A stretch of DNA of 64,000 bases from Xanthobacteraceae bacterium (lineage in GTDB: Bacteria > Pseudomonadota > Alphaproteobacteria > Rhizobiales > Xanthobacteraceae). Below the pieces are notes generated by a model that was not told the origin of the DNA, searched no databases, and was given only the letters and a program-made list of their open reading frames with translations. The DNA lies in the NCBI GenBank assembly GCA_028290465.1, contig JAQGJU010000030.1, forward strand, positions 1-64,000, given 5' to 3'. The translations under genes and the position numbers were made by a program. Positions 18,400-29,208 of the stretch are shown here, in pieces (positions within the stretch are counted from its first letter, which is position 1; each line of letters opens with the position of its first letter).

Positions 18400-18963
18400 A
18401 TGGCAGCCGCGACCTTCGACCTGAATGACATCAAACGCCGGATGCAGGGCGCACTCCAAGTGCTCAAGCAGGAATTGTCCGGCTTGCGCACCGGACGGGC
18501 CTCGGCGCATCTGCTCGATCCGATCCAAGTCGAGGCCTATGGCACTTCGATGCCGCTGAATCAGGTCGCGACCGTCAGCGTGCCGGAACCGCGCCTGCTG
18601 TCGGTGCAGGTCTGGGACAAGTCGATGGTCAAGGCTACCGAGAAGGCGATCGTCGATTCCAATCTCGGTCTGAGCCCGGCGACCGAAGGTCAGGTGATCC
18701 GCCTGCGCATTCCCGAATTGAACGAGGACCGCCGCAAGGAACTGGTCAAGGTCGGGCACAAATACGCCGAGACCGCGCGCGTCGCGGTGCGCCATGTGCG
18801 GCGCGACGGCATGGACGTGCTGAAGAAGCAGGAAAAAGATAGCCAGATCAGCCAGGACGATCACAAGCGCCTCGACGGTGAAGTCCAGAAGGCGACCGAT
18901 CAGGCGATCTCGGAGATCGATCAGTTGCTGGCCGCCAAGGAAAAGGAGATCCTCACCGTTTGA
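18400..18963 (+). CDS. frr: Ribosome recycling factor
   Basis: Splits post-termination ribosomes together with EF-G. The 187 residues follow the family closely: [41 protein letters not shown], a tRNA-mimicking three-helix bundle, and [26 protein letters not shown] lies 6 bases before the ATG. A 110-base gap to pyrH contains a short hairpin and a TTGACA word, so a separate promoter is possible. Confidence 0.96.
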   Translation: MAAATFDLNDIKRRMQGALQVLKQELSGLRTGRASAHLLDPIQVEAYGTSMPLNQVATVSVPEPRLLSVQVWDKSMVKATEKAIVDSNLGLSPATEGQVIRLRIPELNEDRRKELVKVGHKYAETARVAVRHVRRDGMDVLKKQEKDSQISQDDHKRLDGEVQKATDQAISEIDQLLAAKEKEILTV

Positions 18964-18969
18964 GGATCG

Positions 18970-19749
<780 letters not shown>

Positions 19750-19751
19750 AC

Positions 19752-20612
19752 ATGGCAAGTTCCGCTCCGGTCCCGGACGTCCCGAGCGGCATCGTCAAGA
19801 AGCGTTCGGATTTGGCGCTGCGCGTGGTGTCTTCGCTGGTGCTGGTGCCGCTGGTCATCGGCATCACCTATGTGGGCGGCTGGCCGTTCGCATTGCTGTG
19901 GGGCGCCGCCGCCGTCGGCATCTGGTACGAATGGTCAGCATTAGTCTCGGGCGGCGTCCACCGGCCCGCGCTGCTGGCCGGCGGATTGGCGCTGATCGCC
20001 GCGACCGCCTTCGCCGGGCTCGGACGGGTGGACCATGCGCTCATCGCGCTGGCGCTGGGCATCCTCGCCGCGGTGGTGGTCGCGAAGCCGAGCCGACGAA
20101 TATGGACCGCATCGGGCATGGTCTATGCCGGCGGGGCGTTGCTCGCGCCGATCGTGTTGCGGCAGGATGCCGAGTTCGGTTTCGTCGCGGTGCTGCTGCT
20201 GTACGCCGTGGTCTGGGCGACCGACACCGGCGGTTATTTCGGCGGGCGCGCCATCGGCGGCCCTAAGCTTTGGCGGCGCGTCAGTCCGAACAAGACCTGG
20301 TCCGGCGCGCTCTCCGGCACGGCCGCCGCGATCGTGGCGGGGCTTCTGGTGTCGCGCTTTGGCGGGGCGCCGGCGCTGTTGCTGATGGTGCCGGTCATTT
20401 TGATTTTGTCGGTCGTATCGCAGGCCGGCGACCTGTTTGAATCCGCGATCAAGCGCCGGTTCGATGCGAAGGATTCCGGCCATATCCTGCCCGGCCATGG
20501 CGGGTTGATGGACCGGCTCGACGGATTTCTGGTCGCGGCTGCGGTGGCCGCGCTGGTCGGGCTGGCGCATGGCGGCATCAACGCGTCGGCGCGCGGCCTG
20601 ATGGTGTGGTGA
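19752..20612 (+). CDS. cdsA: Phosphatidate cytidylyltransferase
   Basis: Makes CDP-diacylglycerol from phosphatidic acid and CTP, the branch point of phospholipid synthesis. The 286-residue inner-membrane protein has about eight helices and the C-terminal family signature [20 protein letters not shown] followed by [12 protein letters not shown], which carries the metal-binding aspartates. It starts two bases after uppS and overlaps the region just before dxr. Confidence 0.94.
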   Translation: MASSAPVPDVPSGIVKKRSDLALRVVSSLVLVPLVIGITYVGGWPFALLWGAAAVGIWYEWSALVSGGVHRPALLAGGLALIAATAFAGLGRVDHALIALALGILAAVVVAKPSRRIWTASGMVYAGGALLAPIVLRQDAEFGFVAVLLLYAVVWATDTGGYFGGRAIGGPKLWRRVSPNKTWSGALSGTAAAIVAGLLVSRFGGAPALLLMVPVILILSVVSQAGDLFESAIKRRFDAKDSGHILPGHGGLMDRLDGFLVAAAVAALVGLAHGGINASARGLMVW

Positions 20613-20614
20613 AC

Positions 20615-21844
20615 ATGAACCCGGCGGTGCCGCGCCAACGCGCTGATATCGTGGCAAAGCGCGCGCCGCGCCGCGTCAGCGTGCTCGGTGCGACCGGCTC
20701 GGTCGGCGCCAGCACCATCGACCTGCTGCGTCGCGATCCCGGCCGCTATGCTGTCGAAGCTTTAACGGCGAAGACCAATGCGACCGCGCTGGCCAAGCTG
20801 GCCCGCGAACTCGGCGCCAAATTCGCCGCCGTCGCGGATGAGGCTGCCTATGCCGAACTCAAGGACGCGCTGGCCGGCAGCGGCATCGAGTCCGGCGCGG
20901 GGCCGAGCGCGCTGGTCGAAGCCGCGGCGCGTCCGGCCGATTGGGTGATGGCGGCGATCAGTGGCTCGGCCGGCCTGTTGCCGACGCTGGCCGCGATCGA
21001 GCGCGGCGTCACGGTGGCGCTCGCGAACAAGGAATGTCTGGTGTGCGCGGGCGGGCTGTTCATGCGCCGGGCCGCGAGCGTCGGCGCCACCGTTTTGCCG
21101 GTAGATTCCGAGCATAATGCGCTGTTCCAGGCGCTCGGCGCCGGCCGGCGCGAGGAAGTCGTCCGCATGGTGCTGACGGCGTCCGGCGGTCCGTTCCGGA
21201 CCTGGGCCGCGCAAGCGATTCAGGCGGCGACGCCCGAACAGGCGATGCGCCATCCGAACTGGTCGATGGGTCCGAAGATCACCATCGATTCCGCCACCCT
21301 GATGAACAAGGGCCTGGAACTGATCGAGGCGCATCATCTGTTCGGGCTGCCGTCGTCGGCGCTCGATGTGCTGATCCATCCGCAATCGGTCATCCACGGC
21401 CTGGTCGAGTTCCGCGACCGTTCGGTGGTTGCGCAACTCGGCGCGCCCGACATGCGGATACCGATCGCCCATTGCCTCGGCTGGCCGGAGCGTGTCGCGG
21501 GGCCGGCGGACCGGCTCGATCTCGCCCGCATCGGCAAGCTGGAATTCGAGGAACCCGATCTCGAACGGTTTCCGGCGTTGGCGCTGGCGAGGGCCGCGCT
21601 GGAACGCGGCGGCGGCGCCCCGACGGTGCTGAACGCGGCCAACGAGATCGCGGTCGAAGCCTTCATCGGCGGCCGGCTCGGCTTCACCGGTATCGCCGCA
21701 CTGGTCGAGAAGACGATGGAAGCGGCCGAACCGCGCGGCCTGTTCGCGGAACCGGCCAACGTCGACGACGCGCTGGTGATTGACCGTACCGTCAGATCGC
21801 TGGCAGCTGAGCTGATGCCTCAAATTGCCGCAAAGGCAATCTAA
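20615..21844 (+). CDS. dxr: 1-deoxy-D-xylulose-5-phosphate reductoisomerase
   Basis: Second step of the MEP isoprenoid pathway, converting DXP to MEP with NADPH. The 409 residues show the dinucleotide-binding [10 protein letters not shown] at about 25-34, [12 protein letters not shown], the metal site [10 protein letters not shown] and the catalytic-domain [17 protein letters not shown] and [12 protein letters not shown]. The ATG at 20615 was chosen over the GTG at 20606, which lies in the end of cdsA. Being next to uppS and cdsA it couples isoprenoid supply to envelope synthesis. Confidence 0.95.
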   Translation: MNPAVPRQRADIVAKRAPRRVSVLGATGSVGASTIDLLRRDPGRYAVEALTAKTNATALAKLARELGAKFAAVADEAAYAELKDALAGSGIESGAGPSALVEAAARPADWVMAAISGSAGLLPTLAAIERGVTVALANKECLVCAGGLFMRRAASVGATVLPVDSEHNALFQALGAGRREEVVRMVLTASGGPFRTWAAQAIQAATPEQAMRHPNWSMGPKITIDSATLMNKGLELIEAHHLFGLPSSALDVLIHPQSVIHGLVEFRDRSVVAQLGAPDMRIPIAHCLGWPERVAGPADRLDLARIGKLEFEEPDLERFPALALARAALERGGGAPTVLNAANEIAVEAFIGGRLGFTGIAALVEKTMEAAEPRGLFAEPANVDDALVIDRTVRSLAAELMPQIAAKAI

Positions 21845-21928
21845 GGATTATTGATATATCGGGGTCATGGCCGGCAATCATGGCCGGCGATCACGGTTAG
21901 CGATCATACTGGCGGGCAGGGACGGATC

Positions 21929-23086
21929 ATGGGGTCGAGTATGTTGGACGGACTGAGCATGCTTGGCGGTGGCTTCGTCGGCTACATCATTCCGTTTCTG
22001 TTCGTTCTCACCATCGTGGTGTTCTTCCACGAACTCGGTCACTTCCTGGTGGCGCGCTGGTGCGGCGTGAAGGTTCTGGTGTTCTCGATCGGCTTTGGGC
22101 CTGAGATCGTCGGTTTCAACGATCGGAAAGGCACGCGCTGGAAAATTTCGGCCATTCCGCTCGGCGGCTATGTGAAATTCTTCGGCGACGACACCGCGGC
22201 TTCGACCCCGGACCCGGAGGCGATCGCCGCCATGGCGCCGGCCGAGCGGCGGCAAAGTTTTCACCACCAGCCGGTGGCCGGCCGCGCGGCGATCGTGGCG
22301 GCGGGACCGATTGCCAATTTTCTTCTGGCGATCGTGATTTTCGCCGGCATCTTCATGTTTTATGGCAAGCAGAACACCACGCCGCGCGTCGATGCCGTGC
22401 AGCCTGACAGCGTGGCCGCCGCCGCCGGCTTCAAGCCCGGCGATCTGGTGGTGTCGATCAACGGTCAGAAGATCGACAATTTCACCGACATGCAGCGCCT
22501 GGTGTCGATCAGTGCCGGTCAGACCCTGGCGGTCGAGATTGAGCGCGATGGCAAACGCCAAGTCCTTACGGCCGTGCCTGCCCTTCAGGAGAGGAAGGAC
22601 AATTTCGGCAACACGCTCCGCCTCGGCGTGCTTGGCATCAGCCGGTCGATGGCCCCGGAAGATCTCAAGCTCGATCCGGTTCCGCCGCTCGCGGCGATTG
22701 GCCTTGGCGTCAAAGAGACTTGGTTCGTGGTCGAGCGCACGCTGTCCTATCTGGGCGGCGTCGTGGTCGGGCGCGAATCCGCCGATCAACTCGGCGGGCC
22801 GATCCGCATCGCCCAGGTGTCGGGCCAGGTCGCGACCGGTGGCATTGTCCCGTTGGTGCATCTGGCAGCGGTGTTGTCCGTGTCGATCGGGCTGCTGAAC
22901 CTGTTCCCGATCCCACTCCTGGATGGCGGACACCTTTTGTTCTATGCGATCGAGGCGATCCGCGGCCGTCCGCTGTCCGAGCGGGCCCAGGAGTTCGGCT
23001 TCCGGATCGGCCTCACGCTGGTGCTGATGCTGATGATCTTCGCGACCTTCAACGATATCGTGCATTTGGCATCGCGGCTGACCTGA
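21929..23086 (+). CDS. rseP: Site-2 intramembrane metalloprotease RseP
   Basis: Zinc protease that cleaves transmembrane anchors, for example anti-sigma factors, within the inner membrane. In 385 residues: active-site HELGH at about 34-38 in the first helix, one PDZ domain at about 150-235 (GFKPGDLVVSINGQKI), and the second metal motif NLFPIPLLDGGHL in the third helix. The frame extends to 21851, but the ATG at 21929 gives the normal N-terminus. It precedes bamA as in most proteobacteria. Confidence 0.94.
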   Translation: MGSSMLDGLSMLGGGFVGYIIPFLFVLTIVVFFHELGHFLVARWCGVKVLVFSIGFGPEIVGFNDRKGTRWKISAIPLGGYVKFFGDDTAASTPDPEAIAAMAPAERRQSFHHQPVAGRAAIVAAGPIANFLLAIVIFAGIFMFYGKQNTTPRVDAVQPDSVAAAAGFKPGDLVVSINGQKIDNFTDMQRLVSISAGQTLAVEIERDGKRQVLTAVPALQERKDNFGNTLRLGVLGISRSMAPEDLKLDPVPPLAAIGLGVKETWFVVERTLSYLGGVVVGRESADQLGGPIRIAQVSGQVATGGIVPLVHLAAVLSVSIGLLNLFPIPLLDGGHLLFYAIEAIRGRPLSERAQEFGFRIGLTLVLMLMIFATFNDIVHLASRLT

Positions 23087-23273
23087 TTTTGCCTTGTTTA
23101 CACCGGGCCTTAACCACGTTTGCGTTGCCCATCGGCAACGTACCTCCGGTAAAGCGGATCCCCAGGGCAAACTTGGTTTGCAGGGTATTTAAAACGGGGT
23201 ACAAGCGAGACTGAGATTCTACGGGACACCGGCCGAGCCTGGCCGGTCGCCAAGGGGAAAAGGCGCGTTGCGG

Positions 23274-25739
23274 ATGGGAATGGGTGTGCGATTCTTGCGA
23301 GGGCTGGTCCTTGCCGGCAGTGTCCTCGGAGCGGGTGCGTTTACCCTCTCGGTGGGTGTGGTTTCAATAACCTCGCTGTTTGCGACGTCGTCTGCCGTTG
23401 CGCAGACCTCAGCTTCGATCGTGGTCGAGGGCAATCGGCGCGTCGAGGCCGACACGATCCGTTCGTATTTTCGCACCGTTCCCGGTCAGCGGCTCGATTC
23501 CGTCAAGATCGATGAAGGCTTGAAGGCGCTGTATGCGACCGGCCTGTTCCAGGACGTTCAGATCGCAAATTCGGGCGGCCGTCTGGTCGTGCGCGTGGTC
23601 GAAAATTCCGTGATCAACCGCGTTGCCTTTGAGGGCAACAAGAAGGTCAAGGAAGAGCAGCTCTCGACCGAAGTGCAGTCGAAGCCGCGCGGCGCCTTGT
23701 CGCGTGCGGCCGTGCAGGGCGATACCCAGCGCATCGTCGAAATCTACCAGCGCAACGGCTATTTCGACGTTCGCGTCGAGCCGAAGATGATCGATCTGCC
23801 GAACAACCGCGTCGATCTCGTGTTCGAGATCAACGAAGGCGGCAAGACCGCCGTCAAGGAACTCCGTTTCGTCGGCAACAAGGCCTATTCGGGTTACCGG
23901 CTGAAGGAGGTCATCAAGACCACCGAATCCGGTCTGCTGGCGTTCCTGCAGTCCAACGACATCTACGATCCTGACCGCGTCGAGGCCGATCGCGACCTGC
24001 TGCGACGCTTCTACTTGAAGCACGGCTATGCCGACGTGCGCATCGTCGCCGCGATGGGCGAGTACGATCCGAGCCGCAAGGGCTTCCTGGTCACCTTCAC
24101 GATCGACGAGGGCGAGCAGTACCGCTTCGGCACCGTTGAGGTGCAGTCCAGCGTGCGCGCTATTGATCCGACTGTGTTGCGCGGCAAGATGCGCACCAGC
24201 GCGGGCAGCGTCTACAACGCCGAAGCGGTCGAAAAGTCGGTCGAGGAAATGACCATCGAGGCGTCGCGCCGCGGCTATGCGTTCGCGTCGGTGCGTCCGC
24301 GCGGTGACCGCGATGCGGCGACCCGGACCGTCAACCTGGTCTATGTGATCGAAGAGGGCCAGCGCGCCTATATCGAGCGCATCAATGTGCGCGGCAACAC
24401 GCGGACCCGCGACTACGTGATCCGGCGCGAGTTCGATCTCGCGGAAGGCGATGCCTATAACCGCGCGCTGGTCGACCGGGCCGAGCGACGCCTGAAGAAC
24501 CTGAACTATTTCAAGTCGGTGAAGATCACCAACGAGCCGGGCTCCGCGCCCGACCGCGTCGTCGTCAACGTCGACGTGGTCGAGCAGTCGACCGGCGAAT
24601 TCTCGATCGCCGGCGGCTATTCGACGGCGGACGGCTTCATCGGCGAAGTGTCGGTCGGCGAACGCAACCTGCTGGGCCGCGGCCAATACGCCAAGGCCAC
24701 GGTGCGCTACGGCCAGAAGACCCGCGGTTTCGAACTGTCCTTCGCCGAGCCGTATCTGTTCGACTATCGGCTGCTGTGGGGCATCGACCTCTTCGCCAAG
24801 ACGCAACTCGCCGCCAACACCGTGTCGTACGACAGCACGACCATCGGCGCCTCGACCCGGCTCGGCTTCGCGCTGCGCGAAGATCTGTCGCTGCAGGCCC
24901 GTTATTCGATCTACCGGCAGGAAATCACGCTGCCGGATGTGTACAATAACTGCTTGCTGTCCCCGAACGCGACGCAGAATGGTGGCGCAGGTGTTAACCA
25001 AGCGTCCGAGGCGGCGCGCGGTTCTTCCTCGTGCTTCGCCGACGGTGAAGCTTCGCTGGCCGTCCGTAAGGAACTGGCGCAGGGCGCGGTGATCGTTTCG
25101 GCCATCGGCTACACGCTGGCCTACAACACCGTCGACAACAACAAGTCGCCGACCAGCGGCATGTATGCCGAGTTGAAGCAGGACTTCGCCGGCGTCGGCG
25201 GCGACGTGAACTTCATCCGCACCACGGGTGACGTGCGCTCCTACTACGAAGTGATGCCCGATCTCGTCAGCCTGTTCCGGGTCCAGGGCGGTAACATCTC
25301 GGGCTGGGGCAGCAAGGACCTGCGCATGCTGGATCATTTCCAGATGGGTCCGAACCTGGTGCGCGGTTTCGCGCCGGCCGGCATCGGTCCGCGCGATCTG
25401 ACCAGTGTGAACCAGGACGCGCTCGGCGGCACCTTGTACTGGGGCGCCAGCGTCGAACTGCAGATGCCGCTGTTCTTCCTGCCGAAGGACATGGGCATTC
25501 GCGCCTCGGTCTATGCGGACGCCGGCTCGCTGTACGACTATCAGGGGCCGACGAGTTGGGCGGCCACCGGCGAGACGATCTCTCCGGTTGACGAGTCGGT
25601 TGTACGTTCATCGGTCGGCGCCGGTCTGATCTGGGACTCGCCTTTCGGTCCGTTGCGCTTCGACTTGGCAGTGCCGGTCACCAAGGCCGTGTACGACAAG
25701 ACCCAGATCTTCCGCTTCAGCGGCGGCACCAAGTTCTGA
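23274..25739 (+). CDS. bamA: Outer membrane protein assembly factor BamA
   Basis: Central pore of the BAM complex that inserts beta-barrel proteins. About 821 residues: signal peptide ending near SSAVAQ, five POTRA repeats (about residues 45-440; for example VEGNRRVEADTIRSYF and IERINVRGNTRTRDYVIRR), then a 16-strand barrel ending in FRFSGGTKF with the terminal Phe required for assembly. The VRGF segment (NLVRGFAPAGIG) of loop 6 is present. The frame begins at a TTG at 23268; the ATG at 23274 was taken. No skp/ompH gene follows, unlike in many proteobacteria. Confidence 0.95.
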   Translation: MGMGVRFLRGLVLAGSVLGAGAFTLSVGVVSITSLFATSSAVAQTSASIVVEGNRRVEADTIRSYFRTVPGQRLDSVKIDEGLKALYATGLFQDVQIANSGGRLVVRVVENSVINRVAFEGNKKVKEEQLSTEVQSKPRGALSRAAVQGDTQRIVEIYQRNGYFDVRVEPKMIDLPNNRVDLVFEINEGGKTAVKELRFVGNKAYSGYRLKEVIKTTESGLLAFLQSNDIYDPDRVEADRDLLRRFYLKHGYADVRIVAAMGEYDPSRKGFLVTFTIDEGEQYRFGTVEVQSSVRAIDPTVLRGKMRTSAGSVYNAEAVEKSVEEMTIEASRRGYAFASVRPRGDRDAATRTVNLVYVIEEGQRAYIERINVRGNTRTRDYVIRREFDLAEGDAYNRALVDRAERRLKNLNYFKSVKITNEPGSAPDRVVVNVDVVEQSTGEFSIAGGYSTADGFIGEVSVGERNLLGRGQYAKATVRYGQKTRGFELSFAEPYLFDYRLLWGIDLFAKTQLAANTVSYDSTTIGASTRLGFALREDLSLQARYSIYRQEITLPDVYNNCLLSPNATQNGGAGVNQASEAARGSSSCFADGEASLAVRKELAQGAVIVSAIGYTLAYNTVDNNKSPTSGMYAELKQDFAGVGGDVNFIRTTGDVRSYYEVMPDLVSLFRVQGGNISGWGSKDLRMLDHFQMGPNLVRGFAPAGIGPRDLTSVNQDALGGTLYWGASVELQMPLFFLPKDMGIRASVYADAGSLYDYQGPTSWAATGETISPVDESVVRSSVGAGLIWDSPFGPLRFDLAVPVTKAVYDKTQIFRFSGGTKF

Positions 25740-25760
25740 TCCTCGGCGCTTGATTGTTTC

Positions 25761-25798
25761 TTAGGCGCGCTGACCGGAAACCCGGTCGGCGCGCCTAA
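25761..25798 (+). terminator. Terminator of bamA
   Basis: A 17-bp stem (25761-25777 with 25782-25798, one G-T pair) with an AAAC loop begins 21 bases after the bamA stop and is followed by CTGTTTC. The strength of the stem and its place at the end of bamA argue for a terminator; the weak T-run leaves some doubt. A second imperfect hairpin (25836-25861) follows. Confidence 0.6.
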
Positions 25799-25942
25799 CT
25801 GTTTCAAACTCTTGGATTTAGCGGCGCACAGCCATCCGAAGCCGGGCTTGCCCGACTTCGGCAATGAGTGCGGCGGCGGCGATCGGCGGTCTGTGCTGGC
25901 CCCGGTTGCGCGATGACGGCGTTTCCGCCATGAAGTCACGGC

Positions 25943-27025
25943 ATGACCGAGCCGTTTTTCTTCTCCCGCACCGCCAGCCTTAGTCTTGGCGACGTCGCCA
26001 GCCTGACCGGCGCCGAGCCGGCGGCCGATACGTCGCTCGAGCGGCGGATCGGCAATCTGGCGCCGCTCGACCGCGCGGGCCCGAACGACATCACGTTTTT
26101 CGACAGCGCCAAGTTCCTGAATGCGCTCGCGGCCACCAAGGCCGGCGCCTGCCTGATCGCGCCGCGCTTTGCCGACAAGGTGCCGTCCGGGACCGCCACG
26201 CTGCGCATCGCCGAGCCGTATCGGGCCTTCGTGCTGGTCGGCCGGGCACTGTTTCCGGGCGCGCTGCGGCCCTCCTCGCTGTTCGAAACCGAAGGCGGCC
26301 ATGTCGGCGCGTCGGTCCACCGGACCGCGCGGCTGGAAGCCGGCGTAATAGTCGATCCGGGCGCCGTCATCGGACCCCGGGCCGAGGTCGGCGCCGGCAC
26401 CGTCATCGGCGTCGGGGCCGCGATCGGGCCCGGGGTCCGCATCGGCCGCGACTGCGCCATCGGGGCCAACACCACCATCACCAATACGCTGATCGGCGAC
26501 CGTGTCATCGTGCATCCGGGCTGCAGCATCGGCCAGGACGGCTTCGGCTACCTGATGGGCGGCCAGGGGCACATCAAGGTGCCGCAGACCGGCCGCGTCA
26601 TCATTCAGAACGATGTCGAGATCGGCGCCAACACCACCATCGACCGCGGCGCGATCCGCGATACGGTGATCGGCGAGGGCACCAAGATCGACAATCTGGT
26701 GCAGATCGGCCACAATGTGGCGATCGGTCGGCATTGCGTTCTGGTGTCCCAGACTGGCATTTCGGGCAGCGCCACGCTGGAGGATTTCGTGGTGTTGGGC
26801 GCACGGGTCGGCGTCAACAATCATGTGACGGTCGGTGAGGGCGCGCAGATCGCGGCGCTCAGCATCGTGACTCATGACGTACCGCCCGGCGCGCGCTGGG
26901 GCGGGGCGCCGGCCAAGCCCGTGCAGCTATGGATGCGCGAGGTCAAGATGGTCGAGCGCATGGCGATCCAGAAATACGAACGCGGTCAGGCCAATGCGGC
27001 GTCGACCGCGGCCAAGGATGATTGA
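25943..27025 (+). CDS. lpxD: UDP-3-O-(3-hydroxyacyl)glucosamine N-acyltransferase
   Basis: Third step of lipid A synthesis, adding the second hydroxyacyl chain from ACP. The 360 residues have the uridine-binding N-domain ([27 protein letters not shown]) and a left-handed beta-helix of hexapeptide repeats from about residue 115 to 310 with the catalytic-region [16 protein letters not shown]. The C-terminal helix ends in AAKDD. It is first of a tight cluster lpxD-fabZ-lpxA-lpxI-lpxB. Confidence 0.95.
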   Translation: MTEPFFFSRTASLSLGDVASLTGAEPAADTSLERRIGNLAPLDRAGPNDITFFDSAKFLNALAATKAGACLIAPRFADKVPSGTATLRIAEPYRAFVLVGRALFPGALRPSSLFETEGGHVGASVHRTARLEAGVIVDPGAVIGPRAEVGAGTVIGVGAAIGPGVRIGRDCAIGANTTITNTLIGDRVIVHPGCSIGQDGFGYLMGGQGHIKVPQTGRVIIQNDVEIGANTTIDRGAIRDTVIGEGTKIDNLVQIGHNVAIGRHCVLVSQTGISGSATLEDFVVLGARVGVNNHVTVGEGAQIAALSIVTHDVPPGARWGGAPAKPVQLWMREVKMVERMAIQKYERGQANAASTAAKDD

Positions 27026-27038
27026 GAGAGGCGGCGCC

Positions 27039-27497
27039 ATGGAGGCTTCCAACCCGGGCATCGTGCTCGACGTCGCGCAGATCATGAATCTGCTGCCGCA
27101 CCGCTATCCGTTCCTGCTGATCGACCGGATCGAGCAAATTCACGGCGACGAGTCCTGCGTCGGCATCAAGAACGTCACCATCAACGAGCCGTTCTTCCAG
27201 GGCCATTTTCCGGGCCGTCCGGTGATGCCGGGCGTGCTGATGCTGGAAGGCATGGCACAGGCCGCCGGCGCCATCTGCGCGCTCTCGCAGGGCGCCGACA
27301 GCCCGCTGCAGAGCGTTTATTTCCTGACCATCGACAAGGCGAAGTTTCGCAAGCCCGTCGTGCCGGGCGACCGGCTTGAATATCACATGCGCCGGATCAA
27401 CAAGCGCAAGACGATGTGGTGGTTCCGCGGCGAGGCCAAGGTCGACGGTCAGATCGTGTGTGAAGCCGAAGTCGGCGCCATGATCGCTAAGGCCTGA
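27039..27497 (+). CDS. fabZ: 3-hydroxyacyl-[acyl-carrier-protein] dehydratase FabZ
   Basis: Hot-dog fold dehydratase of fatty acid elongation. In 152 residues the catalytic His56 and Glu70 lie in [20 protein letters not shown], preceded by [13 protein letters not shown]. The ATG at 27039 has GAGAGAGG 7 bases upstream; an ATG at 27018 overlapping lpxD is less likely. Its place between lpxD and lpxA, which share its hydroxyacyl-ACP substrate pool, is conserved. Confidence 0.96.
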   Translation: MEASNPGIVLDVAQIMNLLPHRYPFLLIDRIEQIHGDESCVGIKNVTINEPFFQGHFPGRPVMPGVLMLEGMAQAAGAICALSQGADSPLQSVYFLTIDKAKFRKPVVPGDRLEYHMRRINKRKTMWWFRGEAKVDGQIVCEAEVGAMIAKA

Positions 27498-27502
27498 TCG
27501 CT

Positions 27503-28312
27503 ATGGCGCAGATTCATCCGACGGCCCTGATCGATTCCGGCGCGGTCATCGCGGACGACGCCACCGTCGGTCCGTATTGTGTGATCGGGCCGAATGTCTC
27601 GATCGCGTCCGGCTGCCGGCTGGTGTCGCAGGTCAGCATCTCCGGCCATACGACGGTCGGCGAGCGCACGGTGATCTATCCGTTCGCCTCGCTCGGCACA
27701 CCGCCGCAATCGACCAAATACAAAGGCGGGCCGACACGGCTCGTGATCGGCGCCGACTGCGACATCCGCGAAGGCGTCACGATGAACACCGGCACCGAGG
27801 AAGACGGCGGGCTGACGCAGGTCGGCGACCGTTGTTTCTTCATGGTGAACTCGCATGTCGCGCATGATTGCCGGATCGGCAACGGCGTCACCTTCGCCAA
27901 CGGCGTGCTGCTCGGCGGCCATTCTGTCATCGGCGATAACGTCACGTTCGGCGGCGGCGCCGCGGTGCGCCAGTTCGTGCGGATCGGCGAGGGCGCGATG
28001 ATCGTCGGTCTGTCCGGCATCCGAGCCGACGTGATCCCGTTCGGCATGGCGCACGGTCCGCTGGCGGATCTGGTCGGCCTCAATGTCGTCGGCATGCGCC
28101 GGCGCGGCCACAGCAAGGCCGACATCCACCGGCTGCGCGCCGCCTATCAGGCGGCGTTCTTCGGCGCCGGCACGTTCCGCGAACGGGTCGAGCAGGTCGC
28201 GGCGGAAAATGCCGGCCATGCACTGGTCGACGGCATGATCACGTTCATCCGCGAGGCCAAGCGGCCGCTCACCATGGCGGTGCATCGCGCCGAAACCAGC
28301 GAAGCCTCATGA
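27503..28312 (+). CDS. lpxA: Acyl-ACP--UDP-N-acetylglucosamine O-acyltransferase
   Basis: First committed step of lipid A synthesis. A 269-residue left-handed beta-helix protein with repeats such as IHPTALIDSGAVIADDATVG, the catalytic-His region FFMVNSHVAHDCRIGNGVTF and GMAHGPLADLVGLNVVGMRRRG before the C-terminal helical domain. Starts five bases after fabZ. Confidence 0.96.
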   Translation: MAQIHPTALIDSGAVIADDATVGPYCVIGPNVSIASGCRLVSQVSISGHTTVGERTVIYPFASLGTPPQSTKYKGGPTRLVIGADCDIREGVTMNTGTEEDGGLTQVGDRCFFMVNSHVAHDCRIGNGVTFANGVLLGGHSVIGDNVTFGGGAAVRQFVRIGEGAMIVGLSGIRADVIPFGMAHGPLADLVGLNVVGMRRRGHSKADIHRLRAAYQAAFFGAGTFRERVEQVAAENAGHALVDGMITFIREAKRPLTMAVHRAETSEAS

Positions 28313-29208
28313 GCGCGCCGGCCCCCAGCGCCGTCACGGCGTCCGAGGGACCGCTGGCGATCATCTGCGGCGGCGGCAGCATGCCCGAGGCGGTGGCGCA
28401 GGCGGCGCTGCGCGACGGCCGCGAGGTGCTGCTGTTTCCGATCGCCGGCAGCGCCGATCCGGCCCTGGCGGCCAAGTACCCTCACCACTGGATCAAGATC
28501 GGACAGGCCGGACGCTGGCTGCGGCTGGTGCGCGCCGCCGGCTGCCGCGACGTGGTGTGGATCGGCGCGCTGGTGCGACCGTCGATCCGGGAAATCCGCC
28601 CGGATTTTTATGCGCTGCGCATGATGCCGCGCCTGCTGCAGGTGTACTGGGGCGGCGACGACCTGTTGCTGACCGGCCTTGCCAAAATGTTCGAGGAGCA
28701 CGGCTTCCGGCTGCTCGGCGCGCATCAGGTCGCGCCGGAAATTCTGGCGCCCGAGGGCGCGCTCGGCGCTCGCCAGCCGACCGAGGACGACCGTGAAGAC
28801 ATCACGCGCGCGCTGGAGCTGCTGCGCGCCACCGGCCCGTTCGATATCGGCCAGGCGGTCGTCGTCGCCGGCCATCGGGTGCTGGCGATCGAGGCCGCCG
28901 AAGGGACCGATCGGATGTTGGAGCATGTCGCCCATCTGCGCGCCGACGGCCGCATCCGCACGGCGGTCGGCTCCGGGGTGCTGGTCAAGGCGCCCAAGGC
29001 CTCGCAGGACCATCGGTTCGATCTGCCGACCATCGGGCCGCGCACCATCGACGGGATCGTGCGCGCCGGCCTCGGGGGGCTGGCTGTCGTCGCCGGCAGC
29101 ACCATCGTGGCCGAGCCCGAGCGCCTGATCGCGGCGGCGGAGAAGGCCGGCGTGTTCGTGGTCGGCGTCCGCGCGCTGGACCCGGTGTCGGCGGAGCCGA
29201 CCGCGTGA
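28309..29208 (+). CDS. lpxI: UDP-2,3-diacylglucosamine diphosphatase LpxI
   Basis: Hydrolyses UDP-2,3-diacylglucosamine to lipid X, replacing LpxH in Alphaproteobacteria. The 299 residues fit the DUF1009/LpxI family: GPLAIICGGGSMPEAVAQAA at the N-terminus, GGDDLLLTGLAKMFEEHGF, and the C-terminal domain with GRIRTAVGSGVLVKAPK and FDLPTIGPRTID. It overlaps lpxA by four bases and lpxB by four bases, indicating one transcript with coupled translation. Confidence 0.93.
   Translation: MSAPAPSAVTASEGPLAIICGGGSMPEAVAQAALRDGREVLLFPIAGSADPALAAKYPHHWIKIGQAGRWLRLVRAAGCRDVVWIGALVRPSIREIRPDFYALRMMPRLLQVYWGGDDLLLTGLAKMFEEHGFRLLGAHQVAPEILAPEGALGARQPTEDDREDITRALELLRATGPFDIGQAVVVAGHRVLAIEAAEGTDRMLEHVAHLRADGRIRTAVGSGVLVKAPKASQDHRFDLPTIGPRTIDGIVRAGLGGLAVVAGSTIVAEPERLIAAAEKAGVFVVGVRALDPVSAEPTA

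Noticed and set aside
23409-25337. 642-codon minus-strand frame inside bamA
   Set aside because: Antisense shadow; bamA POTRA and barrel motifs are unambiguous.
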